A DNA stretch of 13,498 nucleotides from a bacterium (GTDB taxonomy: Bacteria > Chloroflexota > Chloroflexia > Thermomicrobiales > UBA6265): contig JAPOLF010000033.1 in NCBI GenBank assembly GCA_029977305.1, positions 1 to 13,498 on the forward strand. The letters run 5' to 3'. Shown here in pieces: positions 6,863 through 13,438 of this stretch (its first letter is position 1; each line of letters begins with the position of its first letter). The notes under the pieces were generated by a model. The model was given only the letters and a program-made list of their open reading frames with translations, had not been told where the DNA came from and searched no databases. A program made the translations under genes and the position numbers.

Positions 6863-7639
6863 TCATTGCCCTTCGGACCCGCTCCCGAGCAGGTCCGTCA
6901 ATAGGTCCTCTGCCGAGGATCCATCACCCTCTCCGCTCTCAAGACGGAGGTACCGCAGGAAGAGTTCCATCGTCTCTGGTTCGGTCGAGAGGACATCGCG
7001 GAGCTTGCCGCGGGCGCGACTGAGCCGGGATTTCACCGTCCCCAGCGCGGCGTCGGTGGCATCGGCGACCTCTTGATACGAGAGCCCCTGCACATCGGAG
7101 AGGAGGACGACGACGCGCTGGTCGTCTGGCAGGGCGTGCAGGGCGCGCTCGAGGTGGATCGAGAGTTCGCGTCGCAGCGCGAGGGATTCGGGGCTCTCAT
7201 CCGACGATTGCGAGGACCAGCGCGGCTCGACCTCCACCAGTTCGGCATCGAGGGAGTCGGTGGGACGACGGCTCTTTGTCCGCAACACGTCATAACAGCG
7301 GTTGGTGACGATGCGTGCCATCCATGGGCGGACCTCGCCCCCGCGGAATTGGTGAATGTTGGTCCACGCCCGGATGAACGCATCTTGGGTGGCGTCCTCG
7401 GCGGCCGCGACGTCGCGCAGGAGGCGGAGCGCGGTGTTGAACATGGTGCGTTCGTGACGGGCGACGAGTTCGTTGAACGCGTCGAGGTCACCCTTCTGCG
7501 CGAGGCGGGCGAGGGTTTCGTCACTGCGCAGGGTGGGGCTGGCGGATCCCTCCGGCTCGATGGGGACCTCGACGACCACCGTCCCTTCCGGGTTCGGGGC
7601 ATCGACACCTTTGGGCGGGCGGCGGATCCGGAACGCCAT
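6863..7639 (-). CDS. ECF-type (sigma-70 family group 4) RNA polymerase sigma factor
   Basis: The 258-residue form starts at ATG 7639 (MAFRIRRPPKG). A TTG at 7690 would add 17 residues with poor support. Region 2 spans about 45-120, with DLDAFNELVARHE, EDATQDAFIRAW and the -10-reading part PWMARIVTNRCYDVLR. Region 4 spans about 165-217, with LPDDQRVVVLLSDVQGLSY and the DNA-binding helix-turn-helix ending GTVKSRLSRARGKLRD. Region 3 is absent, as in ECF factors. Unusual are an N-terminal extension of about 40 residues rich in Pro, Glu and Val, and an acidic, Ser/Gly-rich C-terminal extension of about 40 residues that could take part in control. The anti-sigma gene starts 18 bases downstream. The dehydrogenase gene ends 60 bases upstream. 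I cannot assign an ECF subgroup. Confidence 0.92.
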   Translation of the reverse strand: MAFRIRRPPKGVDAPNPEGTVVVEVPIEPEGSASPTLRSDETLARLAQKGDLDAFNELVARHERTMFNTALRLLRDVAAAEDATQDAFIRAWTNIHQFRGGEVRPWMARIVTNRCYDVLRTKSRRPTDSLDAELVEVEPRWSSQSSDESPESLALRRELSIHLERALHALPDDQRVVVLLSDVQGLSYQEVADATDAALGTVKSRLSRARGKLRDVLSTEPETMELFLRYLRLESGEGDGSSAEDLLTDLLGSGSEGQ

Positions 7640-7699
7640 GTGCTCAGCCGGCCACGGGAGGCATTGGTGAGTGATGGAGACGCAGCGCAATCATGGAGA

Positions 7700-8740
7700 T
7701 CAGGCCTCGAGGTGGACGCGGGCCAAGACGTCCGGGTTGGCCACCGTGCGCGGCCGCTTGCCGCGCAGCACCTCGATCGCCTCGAGCAGCGTCTCCCGCC
7801 GCACGAGTTCCACGGAGCGCTCCGAGTAGTAGGCGCTGTGCGGGGTGAGGATCACGTTCCCCATCGTGTAGAAGGGGGAGTTGGCCGGGAGCGGCTCGGG
7901 ATCGACGACGTCGAGCGCGGCACCGGCGAGACGCTTGTTCGCCAGGGCGTCGGCGAGTGCGGGGAGATCGATGATCGGGCCGCGCGCGGTGTTGACGAGG
8001 AAGGCGGTCGGCTTCATGAGCGCCAATCGATCGCGGTTGATGAGGCCACGCGTCTCCGGCGTGAGTGGGCAATGGATGGTGACCAGATCCGATCGCTTCA
8101 GCAGGTCCTCCAGCGACACGAGGTGCACCCCGTGTGCCTCGACCACCGCGGGATCTTGGTACGGATCGGCGGTGATCATGGTGACGCCGAAGGCCCGGGC
8201 ACGTTCGGCGAGCGCCTGCCCGATGCGACCGAAGCCGATGATGCCAAGGGTCTGCTCGCGGAGGGCCGGCACGGTGCCTTTGAGGATGGTGCGGGTGGCG
8301 GGGCCGAACTTGACCCAGTCGCCCTCACGCAGGCTGCGGTCCTGCTCGACCAAGCGGCGATTCAGGGCGAGGAGCATCGACATTGCGTGGTCGGCGACCT
8401 CGCTGGTGCAGTACCCGGGGTAATGGGTGACGACGATGTTGTTGTCGGCTGCGGCATCGAGGTCGACGTTGTCGAGGCCGACGCCGTAGCGGGAGATGAC
8501 CTTGGTGTTGGGCAGGTTCTCGAGGACGCGGCGGGTGACCGCCTCGCGGGTGGAGACACAGAGGGCGTCGGCATCGCGCCCGGCTGCGATCAGCTCGTCC
8601 TCGGTGGCGGAGGGGCGCCCGAGCAGGGTGATGTCGAGATCGGTGATCTCGTCGACGAGCGCCTGCTCGATCTCGAGGCCTTCGGTCTCGTTGCCGTAAC
8701 GGTCTGAGGTCACGACCACGGTGAAGGATTTGCCGGCCAT
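7700..8740 (-). CDS. CtBP-like D-isomer-specific 2-hydroxyacid dehydrogenase
   Basis: The 346-residue protein starts at ATG 8740 with GGAG about 10 bases upstream. It belongs to the NAD-dependent D-2-hydroxyacid dehydrogenases, which interconvert 2-keto acids and D-2-hydroxy acids. The Rossmann motif is GFGRIG (169-174), followed by Asp192 at the position that favours NAD over NADP. The catalytic triad is visible: Arg253 in NTARG, Glu282 in DPEP and His301 in TPHSA. SRYGVGLDNVD (83-93) shapes the substrate site. The end of the chain (AYYSERSVELVRRETLLEAI) is typical of the C-terminal-binding-protein-like branch. The C-terminal ACT domain of many SerA enzymes is absent, so 3-phosphoglycerate dehydrogenase is less likely. 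Substrate unknown. It is the first gene of the minus-strand run and is 60 bases ahead of the sigma gene. Confidence 0.93.
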   Translation of the reverse strand: MAGKSFTVVVTSDRYGNETEGLEIEQALVDEITDLDITLLGRPSATEDELIAAGRDADALCVSTREAVTRRVLENLPNTKVISRYGVGLDNVDLDAAADNNIVVTHYPGYCTSEVADHAMSMLLALNRRLVEQDRSLREGDWVKFGPATRTILKGTVPALREQTLGIIGFGRIGQALAERARAFGVTMITADPYQDPAVVEAHGVHLVSLEDLLKRSDLVTIHCPLTPETRGLINRDRLALMKPTAFLVNTARGPIIDLPALADALANKRLAGAALDVVDPEPLPANSPFYTMGNVILTPHSAYYSERSVELVRRETLLEAIEVLRGKRPRTVANPDVLARVHLEA

Positions 8741-9142
8741 GGGTGCAACTCCGTCGATGCGGGCCGCCTGCGCGGCCGAGGCTGGATGAACGCGGTCGCG
8801 GACCCTCGTCAGGATGATCACCGTGCCGCTGAACGTACAGGATCGTCCGTCGCGGCATGCCGTGCACCGGGAAGAGGAGCCCACCAAGGGCAAGTATCGC
8901 AGAGTGCAGGGGATGGGGCGGCCGATGGCCGGCGCGGCGAACGGACCCGGACCCTGGTCCCAATTTCCCGTCCGGCCGCCCGCGCCCGGCGCCGGGTGAA
9001 CGTTCACCTTGGCTTCACTGAAAGAGCAGAAAACCGCGACCGGATGCGGTGATTGGACACATCATGCGGAAAATGGCGTCATCTCGCGGGTTTGCGGCCG
9101 AAATCGCGTGATCAGACCTGGTCGATCTGCGCAGATTGGGGT
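8741..9142. other. Non-coding region upstream of the dehydrogenase, about 400 bases
   Basis: No credible gene is seen. Open frames here lack ribosome binding sites and have biased, low-complexity compositions. The dehydrogenase promoter must lie here on the minus strand. A TGCGATACT reading on that strand near 8897-8905 resembles an extended -10 element but has no -35 partner that I can support. A hairpin with CGCG arms and a short TTT/AAA extension lies near 9086-9109. Confidence 0.4.
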
Positions 9143-9171
9143 TTGACAACCACGCCCGGGATGCCTATCAT
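9143..9171 (+). promoter_or_regulatory. Sigma-70-like promoter for P2
   Basis: TTGACA (9143-9148) is a perfect -35 consensus. TATCAT (9166-9171) is a good -10, and the spacer is exactly 17 bases. The start point would be near 9178, about 309 bases before the P2 ATG. No other gene lies between. Confidence 0.6.
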
Positions 9172-9177
9172 GCCCGT

Positions 9178-9486
9178 GATGACGAGTGTCGGTAGATGCT
9201 CGCCGTCGGCAGATGGCAGCATCTGCCAGAGCCCTTCACGTCGGGCAAGTTCGCCCGCAGCGGGAGCGAATCGGCAAATCAAGGGAACTTGATGAACCGA
9301 CGAGCGAGCGCTGAGCCGCAGGGTGGTGACCGAACGACGGAACGTCGGCCAGAGTTCGGCAACACGCCTCTCCGTGGGGCTCGCTAACGACGGGTGTCCG
9401 GCCCGTCCGGAAACCCGTGCAGTTGGCGCGGGACGTGCAGTGGTCGCAGGGTGCGACCGAAGCAGTTGGGGAGGAAAGGGAACATC
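9178..9486 (+). promoter_or_regulatory. Long structured 5' leader of P2
   Basis: This stretch holds a series of good hairpins. 9208-9227: 8 bp with loop GCAG. 9242-9257: 5 bp, CGGGC/GCCCG. 9271-9300: outer TCGG/CCGA, a 3x3 internal loop CAA/GAA, inner ATCAAG/CTTGAT and a GGAA tetraloop of the GNRA type. 9330-9359: CCGAAC/GTTCGG enclosing GACG-GAA-CGTC. 9390-9418: ACGGGT/ACCCGT and TCCGG/CCGGA around one G-A mismatch. 9442-9458: 7 bp with a GGG loop just before the ribosome binding site. It matches no riboswitch I can name. GC-rich DNA forms hairpins readily, so the case rests on number, length and the similar leader before P3. Confidence 0.45.
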
Positions 9487-9999
9487 ATGAAGATTGCTCG
9501 CATTGCGGTTGCTCCGGCCCTCGCGCTGGTGGTTGCCAGCGGCTTCGCCATCGAGGCGAGTGCCAAGGATCACGCGGCTGATGCCGCCTGTGGCGTGACC
9601 ATCTCCGGTGGCGTCATCGCCAACACCACCAACGTCGACCTTCAGGCCGGCGGCGGCTCCGCGATCGCGGACGCCTCGGGTGGCAGCAACGACTTCGCGA
9701 TGACCACCGGTGGTGGCGTCGGCGAGGTTGCCTCGTCCGGCAACGGCGGCGGCGCGATGGCTGATGCCAACGGCGGCGCGGTCGCGGCCGGCGACATCAA
9801 CAGCGGCTCGAACGCTGGTAACTCGATCGACGTCGGCAACACCCACTGTGACGTCGCCCCGGCTGACGGTGGTGGCGAGGGTGCCGAGGTTGCGGCCATG
9901 CCGGAGACCGGCGCTGGCCTCATCGATGCCGGCATGCTCTCCATGATCGCTGGCGCGGCGGCTGCCGCGGCGGCTGGTGTCGGCCTTCGCCGCCGCTAG
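9487..9999 (+). CDS. P2: secreted Gly-rich module protein with MPETG wall-sorting signal
   Basis: Start ATG 9487 follows GGGGAGG (9468-9474) about 12 bases upstream, with an AAAGGG closer in. The 170-residue protein has a signal peptide (MKIARIAVAP..., cleavage expected after ASA at 26). Module A lies at about 38-74 (SGGVIANTTN... AGGGSAIADASGG), module B at about 81-119 (VASSGNGGG... ADANGGAV... INSGSNAG... VGNT). The linker is Gly/Glu-rich. The C-terminus is MPETG (138-142), a hydrophobic Ala-rich helix and RRR, the layout of sortase substrates with Met for the usual Leu. Modules A and B resemble each other around ADASGG and ADANGG, 31 residues apart. Two cysteines (35 and 121) bracket the modules and could form a disulfide; P3 has none. 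Family unknown; likely a surface structural or adhesive protein. No sortase gene is in the window. Confidence 0.85.
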   Translation: MKIARIAVAPALALVVASGFAIEASAKDHAADAACGVTISGGVIANTTNVDLQAGGGSAIADASGGSNDFAMTTGGGVGEVASSGNGGGAMADANGGAVAAGDINSGSNAGNSIDVGNTHCDVAPADGGGEGAEVAAMPETGAGLIDAGMLSMIAGAAAAAAAGVGLRRR

Positions 10000-10061
10000 T
10001 CTCCCAGCGTGAACGGCAGCTGGCGCTGCCGGGAGCGTTCGGTAGATCCAGAACCTTTCAG

Positions 10062-10089
10062 AGGAGCGGTCCCCAGGGACCGCTCCTTT
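10062..10089 (+). terminator. Intrinsic terminator after P2
   Basis: AGGAGCGGTCC (10062-10072) and GGACCGCTCCT (10077-10087) form a perfect 11-bp stem with loop CCAG, followed by a short T-run (TTTG). It lies about 60 bases after the P2 stop and separates the P2 transcript from P3. Confidence 0.8.
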
Positions 10090-10163
10090 GTCATGCCGGC
10101 GAGCGTTCCGGTGTATGTTCGGCGGATATTTAAAAACCGAATCTTATTTGGCGAAAACATCGA

Positions 10164-10192
10164 TTGACGGAAGTTAGAGATGTTCGTATACC
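10164..10192 (+). promoter_or_regulatory. Sigma-70-like promoter for P3 in an AT-rich patch
   Basis: TTGACG (10164-10169) and TATACC (10187-10192) are separated by exactly 17 bases. Just upstream, 10126-10160 is strikingly AT-rich for this genome (ATATTTAAAAA and ATCTTATTT), which could act as an UP element. The start point would be near 10199, about 300 bases before the P3 ATG. A second TTGACG at 10208-10213 has only a poor -10 partner (TACCCT). Confidence 0.55.
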
Positions 10193-10197
10193 GGTAC

Positions 10198-10220
10198 TGA
10201 CGTACTATTGACGTACGTAC
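10198..10220 (+). repeat. Tandem TGACGTAC repeats at the predicted P3 transcription start
   Basis: TGACGTAC occurs at 10198-10205 and again at 10209-10216, a spacing of 11 bases, about one helical turn. The second copy runs into GTACGTAC (10213-10220). Placement over the predicted start point of P3 would suit a repressor or activator site. No comparable repeat is seen at the P2 promoter. Confidence 0.4.
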
Positions 10221-10498
10221 ACATTGATCCCTACCCTCAACACACGTTTCCCACTGGACCGCGGCAACGCGTTCCGGACCGGGATCGGGATGGGTGTCTC
10301 GTCACGCTGGCTCGTCCGGCGGCCGGAGACTCCGGGAATCCGGGTGCAGCAGGCGGTTCGTCGGCCGCCAGCAGTGCGAGGAGACCGGTGGTCGACGGGA
10401 CTGGGTGGTGAGCCCGGGAGCGCTCAGGTGGATGCGTTGGGCATGGCTTCGCGGTGGGCGAACCCGTGGCTCTCGCAGCGAGAAATGGGGAGGTTCGG
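10199..10498 (+). promoter_or_regulatory. Long structured 5' leader of P3
   Basis: No gene is seen here. Hairpins include 10256-10275 (GGA/TCC outer pairs, CGCG/CGCG, GCAA loop of the GNRA type), 10323-10335 (CCGGA-GAC-TCCGG), 10352-10369 (GGCGG/CCGCC), 10448-10462 (TTCGC/GCGAA) and 10471-10483 (TCTCG-CAG-CGAGA) three bases before the GGGGAGG at 10487-10493. The length nearly equals that of the P2 leader. A short resemblance exists: TCCGGAAACCCGTGCAG in P2 against TCCGGGAATCCGGGTGCAG here, but at a different distance from the gene. Confidence 0.4.
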
Positions 10499-11002
10499 AT
10501 GAACGTTTCGCGGATCGCGGTTTCTTCTGCCGCGGCACTGGTGCTGGTCGCTGGCGGTTTCGGGGTGGCCAGCGCGAAGGACCAGGTGTCCGGCGGCGTG
10601 ACCATCACCGGTGGCACGATGGTCAACACGACGACCATCGGTCTCGATGCCGATGGTGGCAGCGGCATGGCTGATGCCTCGGGCGGCAGCAACAACGTGG
10701 CGATGACCAACGGCGTGGGCACGGCCTCCTCCGGCAACGGTGGCAGCGCGGTGTCGGATGCCAACGGTGGTGTGGTCGTCACCGGGCAGATCGAGAGTGG
10801 CAACAACCTCGGCACCTGGATCGAAGTGGGCAACACCAACTGGGACGGTGGCTGGGACGGCGGTGGTGGCGATCACCACGGCGGCGAGGGCGTCATCGCG
10901 ATGCCCGAGACCGGCGCTGGATTCCTCGATGCCGGCATGCTCTCGGTGATCGCCGGTGCGGCGGCTGCGGCCGCGGCCGGCGTCGGGATGCGCCGCCGCT
11001 AA
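10499..11002 (+). CDS. P3: secreted Gly-rich module protein with MPETG wall-sorting signal
   Basis: ATG 10499 follows GGGGAGG (10487-10493) by five bases, a very strong ribosome binding site. The 167-residue product is a close paralogue of P2. Its signal peptide has cleavage expected after ASA at 26, exactly the same position. Module A lies at about 33-71 (ITGGTMVNTTT... DGGSGMADASGG), module B at about 75-113 (TASSGNGGS... SDANGG... IESGNN... VGNT). P3 differs in its linker, which is rich in Trp, His, Asp and Gly (NWDGGWDGGGGDHHGGEG) and might bind metal or sugars, and in having no cysteine. The C-terminus MPETGAGFLDAGML, an Ala-rich helix and RRR is nearly identical to P2, also at the DNA level. 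It lies in tandem after P2 but has its own promoter and terminator, so the pair arose by duplication and is separately controlled. Function unknown. Confidence 0.85.
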   Translation: MNVSRIAVSSAAALVLVAGGFGVASAKDQVSGGVTITGGTMVNTTTIGLDADGGSGMADASGGSNNVAMTNGVGTASSGNGGSAVSDANGGVVVTGQIESGNNLGTWIEVGNTNWDGGWDGGGGDHHGGEGVIAMPETGAGFLDAGMLSVIAGAAAAAAAGVGMRRR

Positions 11003-11024
11003 GGCGCGTTCCTGATCATGGAGT

Positions 11025-11061
11025 GAGGCCTCGTGTGTGTGAGCACGAGGCCTCGTTCTGT
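11025..11061 (+). terminator. Intrinsic terminator after P3
   Basis: GAGGCCTCGTG (11025-11035) and CACGAGGCCTC (11044-11054) form a perfect 11-bp stem with an 8-base loop, followed by the T-rich GTTCTGT. It starts 22 bases after the P3 stop. Confidence 0.75.
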
Positions 11062-11120
11062 ATGCTTTGGGGCGTGCGCGGCTGTGGGGAGTTCGCGGTG
11101 GAGGAACGAAGGATGCACCG

Positions 11121-11582
11121 ATGGACGTGATCGCCGTCGGCATCATCGCAACGGGGATCCTGCTGCTCGTCTCGGTGATTGGGACGACGCGTCCCGCGCT
11201 CGGTCCACTGATCGCGGCGGGTGGCGTGGCGTTGCTTACCCTTGTGCTGACGATGGCGAACATCGGCGGTCTGGTCGGGGTGATCCTCGTCACCGTGGCG
11301 GCGATTGGTGCCGGGGTGCTGGTGCACCTGCGACGCACCGCTCAACCCCAAACGACGGCCACCCCCCGCTCATCAGGGCGGACCACGGTGCCGACAAGCC
11401 CGCGACCGCGGAGTGGCTCCCCCTCGCCCCGCAACAGGCCCGCTGACGACACTCCCGCTCCAACCATTGGCTTCCGCGGCATGCCGGTCGAGCGGGTCGA
11501 TGCGTTGCCGCTCCCGGTGTTTGAGGATCACGGGACCGATGTCCCCGGGCCTGCCAGTGGCAATCCCTTCGCGGCGCGCTGA
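11121..11582 (+). CDS. Three-helix membrane protein with Pro/Ser/Thr-rich tail
   Basis: ATG 11121 is chosen because the hydrophobic sequence starts at once and GAAGGA lies about 10 bases upstream. An in-frame upstream start at 11067 would add 18 residues without a clear site. The 153-residue product has three hydrophobic helices at about 2-21 (VIAVGIIATGILLLVSVIG), 28-48 (LIAAGGVALLTLVLTM) and 52-70 (VGVILVTVAAIGAGVLV). HLRR follows, then a polar tail of about 80 residues with many Pro, Thr, Ser and Arg (TTATPRSSGRTT, RPRSGSPSP). The last part (FRGMPVERVDALPLPVFEDH) is less simple and may be a small folded or binding segment. By the positive-inside rule the tail is cytoplasmic. I recognise no family. 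It ends six bases from the convergent transketolase gene. Confidence 0.7.
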   Translation: MDVIAVGIIATGILLLVSVIGTTRPALGPLIAAGGVALLTLVLTMANIGGLVGVILVTVAAIGAGVLVHLRRTAQPQTTATPRSSGRTTVPTSPRPRSGSPSPRNRPADDTPAPTIGFRGMPVERVDALPLPVFEDHGTDVPGPASGNPFAAR

Positions 11583-11588
11583 CCCGTT

Positions 11589-12557
11589 CTAGGAGATCAG
11601 TCCGCGCGCCGCTGCCGCGATGTGGTCGGCGTTGAGGCCGTACTTCTCGAGCAGGTAGTCGTTCGGCGCCGATTCACCCCAGACGTCGTTCCAGCCGATC
11701 CGCTTCATGCGCGTCGGCCGATGTTCTCCGAGCACTTCGGCCACCGCCCCGCCGAGCCCGCCGATGATGGTGTGATCCTCGGCGGTGACGATGCGGTTGG
11801 TGCGCTCCGCGACCGCCACGATCGCCGCGACATCCAGCGGCTTGATCGTCGGGACATGGAGCAGACTCGCGGCGATGCCCTCGGCGGCGAGGAGGTCCAC
11901 CGCCTCGAGGGCGCGCACCGTCTCCACCCCTGTCGAGATGATCCCGACATCCGCTCCATCGCGCAGGAGGACCGCGCGTCCGATCTCGAACTGATGACCG
12001 GCCGGGAAGATGGTGGGTCCCGGATCGCGGGTGAGCCGGAGGTAGACTGGCCCGTGGTGGGCCTGCATCGCGGCCATCGCGGAGCGCAACTCGACAGCGT
12101 CGGCGGGAACGATGGTGACCACCCCGGGCATCGCGCGGAAGACGGTGATGTCCTCGACGCTCTGGTGGGTCTTGCCCGTCTTTCCGGTGAGGATGCCGGA
12201 ATAGCCGCCGCACATCTTCACGTTGAGTCCGGGTTGGGCGATGACCACCCGGATCTGGTCAAGGGCGCGCTTGGCGAGGAAGGGCACGAAGGTGCTCACC
12301 CACGGCACATAGCCGACGGTGGCCAATCCGGCCGCGACACCGAGCAGGTTCTGCTCGGCGATGCCGAGTTCGAAGAAGCGGTCGGGGACGGCGGCGGCGA
12401 AGATGTCGGCACGGGTGGAATTGGCGAGGTCACCGTCGACAACCACCAGATCAGGATGGACGGCGGCGAGGCTGACCAGTTCGTTGCCCCAGACCTCGCG
12501 CAGGGCGTGCTGCTCAGCACCGGCGAGGGGGAGCGTCGGGGTGAGGGGGAGCGTCAT
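11589..12557 (-). CDS. Transketolase, C-terminal subunit (pyrimidine-binding and C domains)
   Basis: The 322-residue protein corresponds to the second half of a classical transketolase. It has the pyrimidine-binding domain with DGDLANSTRADIF near 41-53 and the catalytic Glu68 in FFELGIAEQNLLG, the residue that activates the thiamine diphosphate ring. GGYSGILTGKTGKTHQSVED follows, then a C-terminal domain from about 190 (EIGRAVLLRDGADVGIIST). Together with the upstream subunit it should transfer two-carbon ketol units in the pentose phosphate pathway. Such split enzymes can also act on other sugars, so the exact substrates are inferred. The ATG at 12557 overlaps the stop of the N-terminal subunit gene in an ATGA, indicating translational coupling and equal production. 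Full-length transketolases carry both halves in one chain. Confidence 0.95.
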   Translation of the reverse strand: MTLPLTPTLPLAGAEQHALREVWGNELVSLAAVHPDLVVVDGDLANSTRADIFAAAVPDRFFELGIAEQNLLGVAAGLATVGYVPWVSTFVPFLAKRALDQIRVVIAQPGLNVKMCGGYSGILTGKTGKTHQSVEDITVFRAMPGVVTIVPADAVELRSAMAAMQAHHGPVYLRLTRDPGPTIFPAGHQFEIGRAVLLRDGADVGIISTGVETVRALEAVDLLAAEGIAASLLHVPTIKPLDVAAIVAVAERTNRIVTAEDHTIIGGLGGAVAEVLGEHRPTRMKRIGWNDVWGESAPNDYLLEKYGLNADHIAAAARGLIS

Positions 12558-13438
12558 GCCGCGCCTCCGATCTTGGTCTCGGCCTCGGCGAGCTCGCCGA
12601 GCGCGGCCTCCAGCTCAGCGGCGGTCGGCACCTTGGCGTGCCAGAGGTAATCGCCCTCCATGAACGAGATGCCCTTGCCCTTGACGGTGGTGGCGATGAC
12701 CGCGGTCGGTCTGCCTGTGGCTGCCGCCGCTTGGTCGAGCGCCGCGCGGATGCTGGTGTGGTCGTGGCCGTCGCAGGCGACGACGTTCCAGCCGAACGCG
12801 GCGAATTTGCCGCCAGGGTCGTCGTAGGGGAAGGCGCGGGTATGGCCGGATTCGTGCGGCCAGCCGAACTGTGGCAAGGAGTTGTAATCGACGATGGCGA
12901 CGAGGTTGTCGAGCTTCATGCGGGCCGCGGTGAAGGCCGCTTCCCAAACCTGGCCTTCTTGGATTTCGCCGTCGCCGAGGATGACGTAGGTGCGGAAGGG
13001 GAACCCGCGCAGGCGCGCCCCGAGGGCCATGCCGACCCCCGGCGAGAGCCCCTGGCCGAGCGAGCCGGTGCTCATGTCGAGGCCGGGCAGCGCGGTCATG
13101 TCGGGGTGGCCCTGGAGCCGGGAGTGAGCGGCGTCGAAGGTGGCGAGTTCGGCCACAGGAAGATAGCCACGCAAGGCGAGCACCGTGTAGAGCGCGATGG
13201 AGCTGTGCCCCTTGGAGAGGATGAAGCGGTCGCGCTCAGCCCAGTCGGGGCGATGCGGATCGATGTTCAAGCGGTCGAAGTAGAGGTTGACGAGAAGATC
13301 GGTGCAGGAGAGCGGGCCGCCGATGTGGCCCGCTCCGGCGGTGTGGATGGATTGAAGGATCAGTCGGCGCGCCTCGATGCTGAGACGATCGAGATCCGCG
13401 ATTGCGTGCGTGCCTTGCGCGGCTCCGGATGCAGCCAT
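12554..13438 (-). CDS. Transketolase, N-terminal subunit (thiamine diphosphate-binding domain)
   Basis: The 294-residue protein is the first half of a split transketolase. The thiamine diphosphate and magnesium motif starts at GDGEIQEGQVWEA (155-167) and ends at Asn186 (DYNS). Other family marks are the early histidine in GAGHIGGPLS (36-44), SKGHSSIALY (75-84) and GHPDM...DMSTGSLGQGL (110-131). ATG 13438 follows GGAGG about nine bases upstream, a strong site. Active enzyme needs the downstream C-terminal subunit, with which the stop codon overlaps. The upstream neighbour lies outside the window, so it is unknown whether this is the first gene of the operon. Confidence 0.95.
   Translation of the reverse strand: MAASGAAQGTHAIADLDRLSIEARRLILQSIHTAGAGHIGGPLSCTDLLVNLYFDRLNIDPHRPDWAERDRFILSKGHSSIALYTVLALRGYLPVAELATFDAAHSRLQGHPDMTALPGLDMSTGSLGQGLSPGVGMALGARLRGFPFRTYVILGDGEIQEGQVWEAAFTAARMKLDNLVAIVDYNSLPQFGWPHESGHTRAFPYDDPGGKFAAFGWNVVACDGHDHTSIRAALDQAAAATGRPTAVIATTVKGKGISFMEGDYLWHAKVPTAAELEAALGELAEAETKIGGAA

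Noticed and set aside
7073..8707. Long plus-strand open frame of 544 codons
   Set aside because: It lies antisense to the clearly identified sigma factor and dehydrogenase genes, has no ribosome binding site and shows the Gly/Arg/Glu/Val-rich composition of a shadow frame in GC-rich DNA.
9053..9387. Small plus-strand frames (79 and 63 codons) in the P2 leader region
   Set aside because: One crosses the predicted promoter, neither has a ribosome binding site, and composition is arginine/serine-rich as in shadow frames. A short leader peptide cannot be excluded.
9240..9420. Resemblance of the P2 leader to c-di-AMP (ydaO) or c-di-GMP riboswitches
   Set aside because: Fragments such as GGCAAA, a GNRA-capped stem and GCTAAC recall these classes, but the conserved blocks do not occur in the right order or spacing.
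10208..10237. Second promoter for P3 starting at TTGACG 10208
   Set aside because: The only -10 candidate (TACCCT) is poor; the promoter at 10164-10192 is better on both spacing and sequence.
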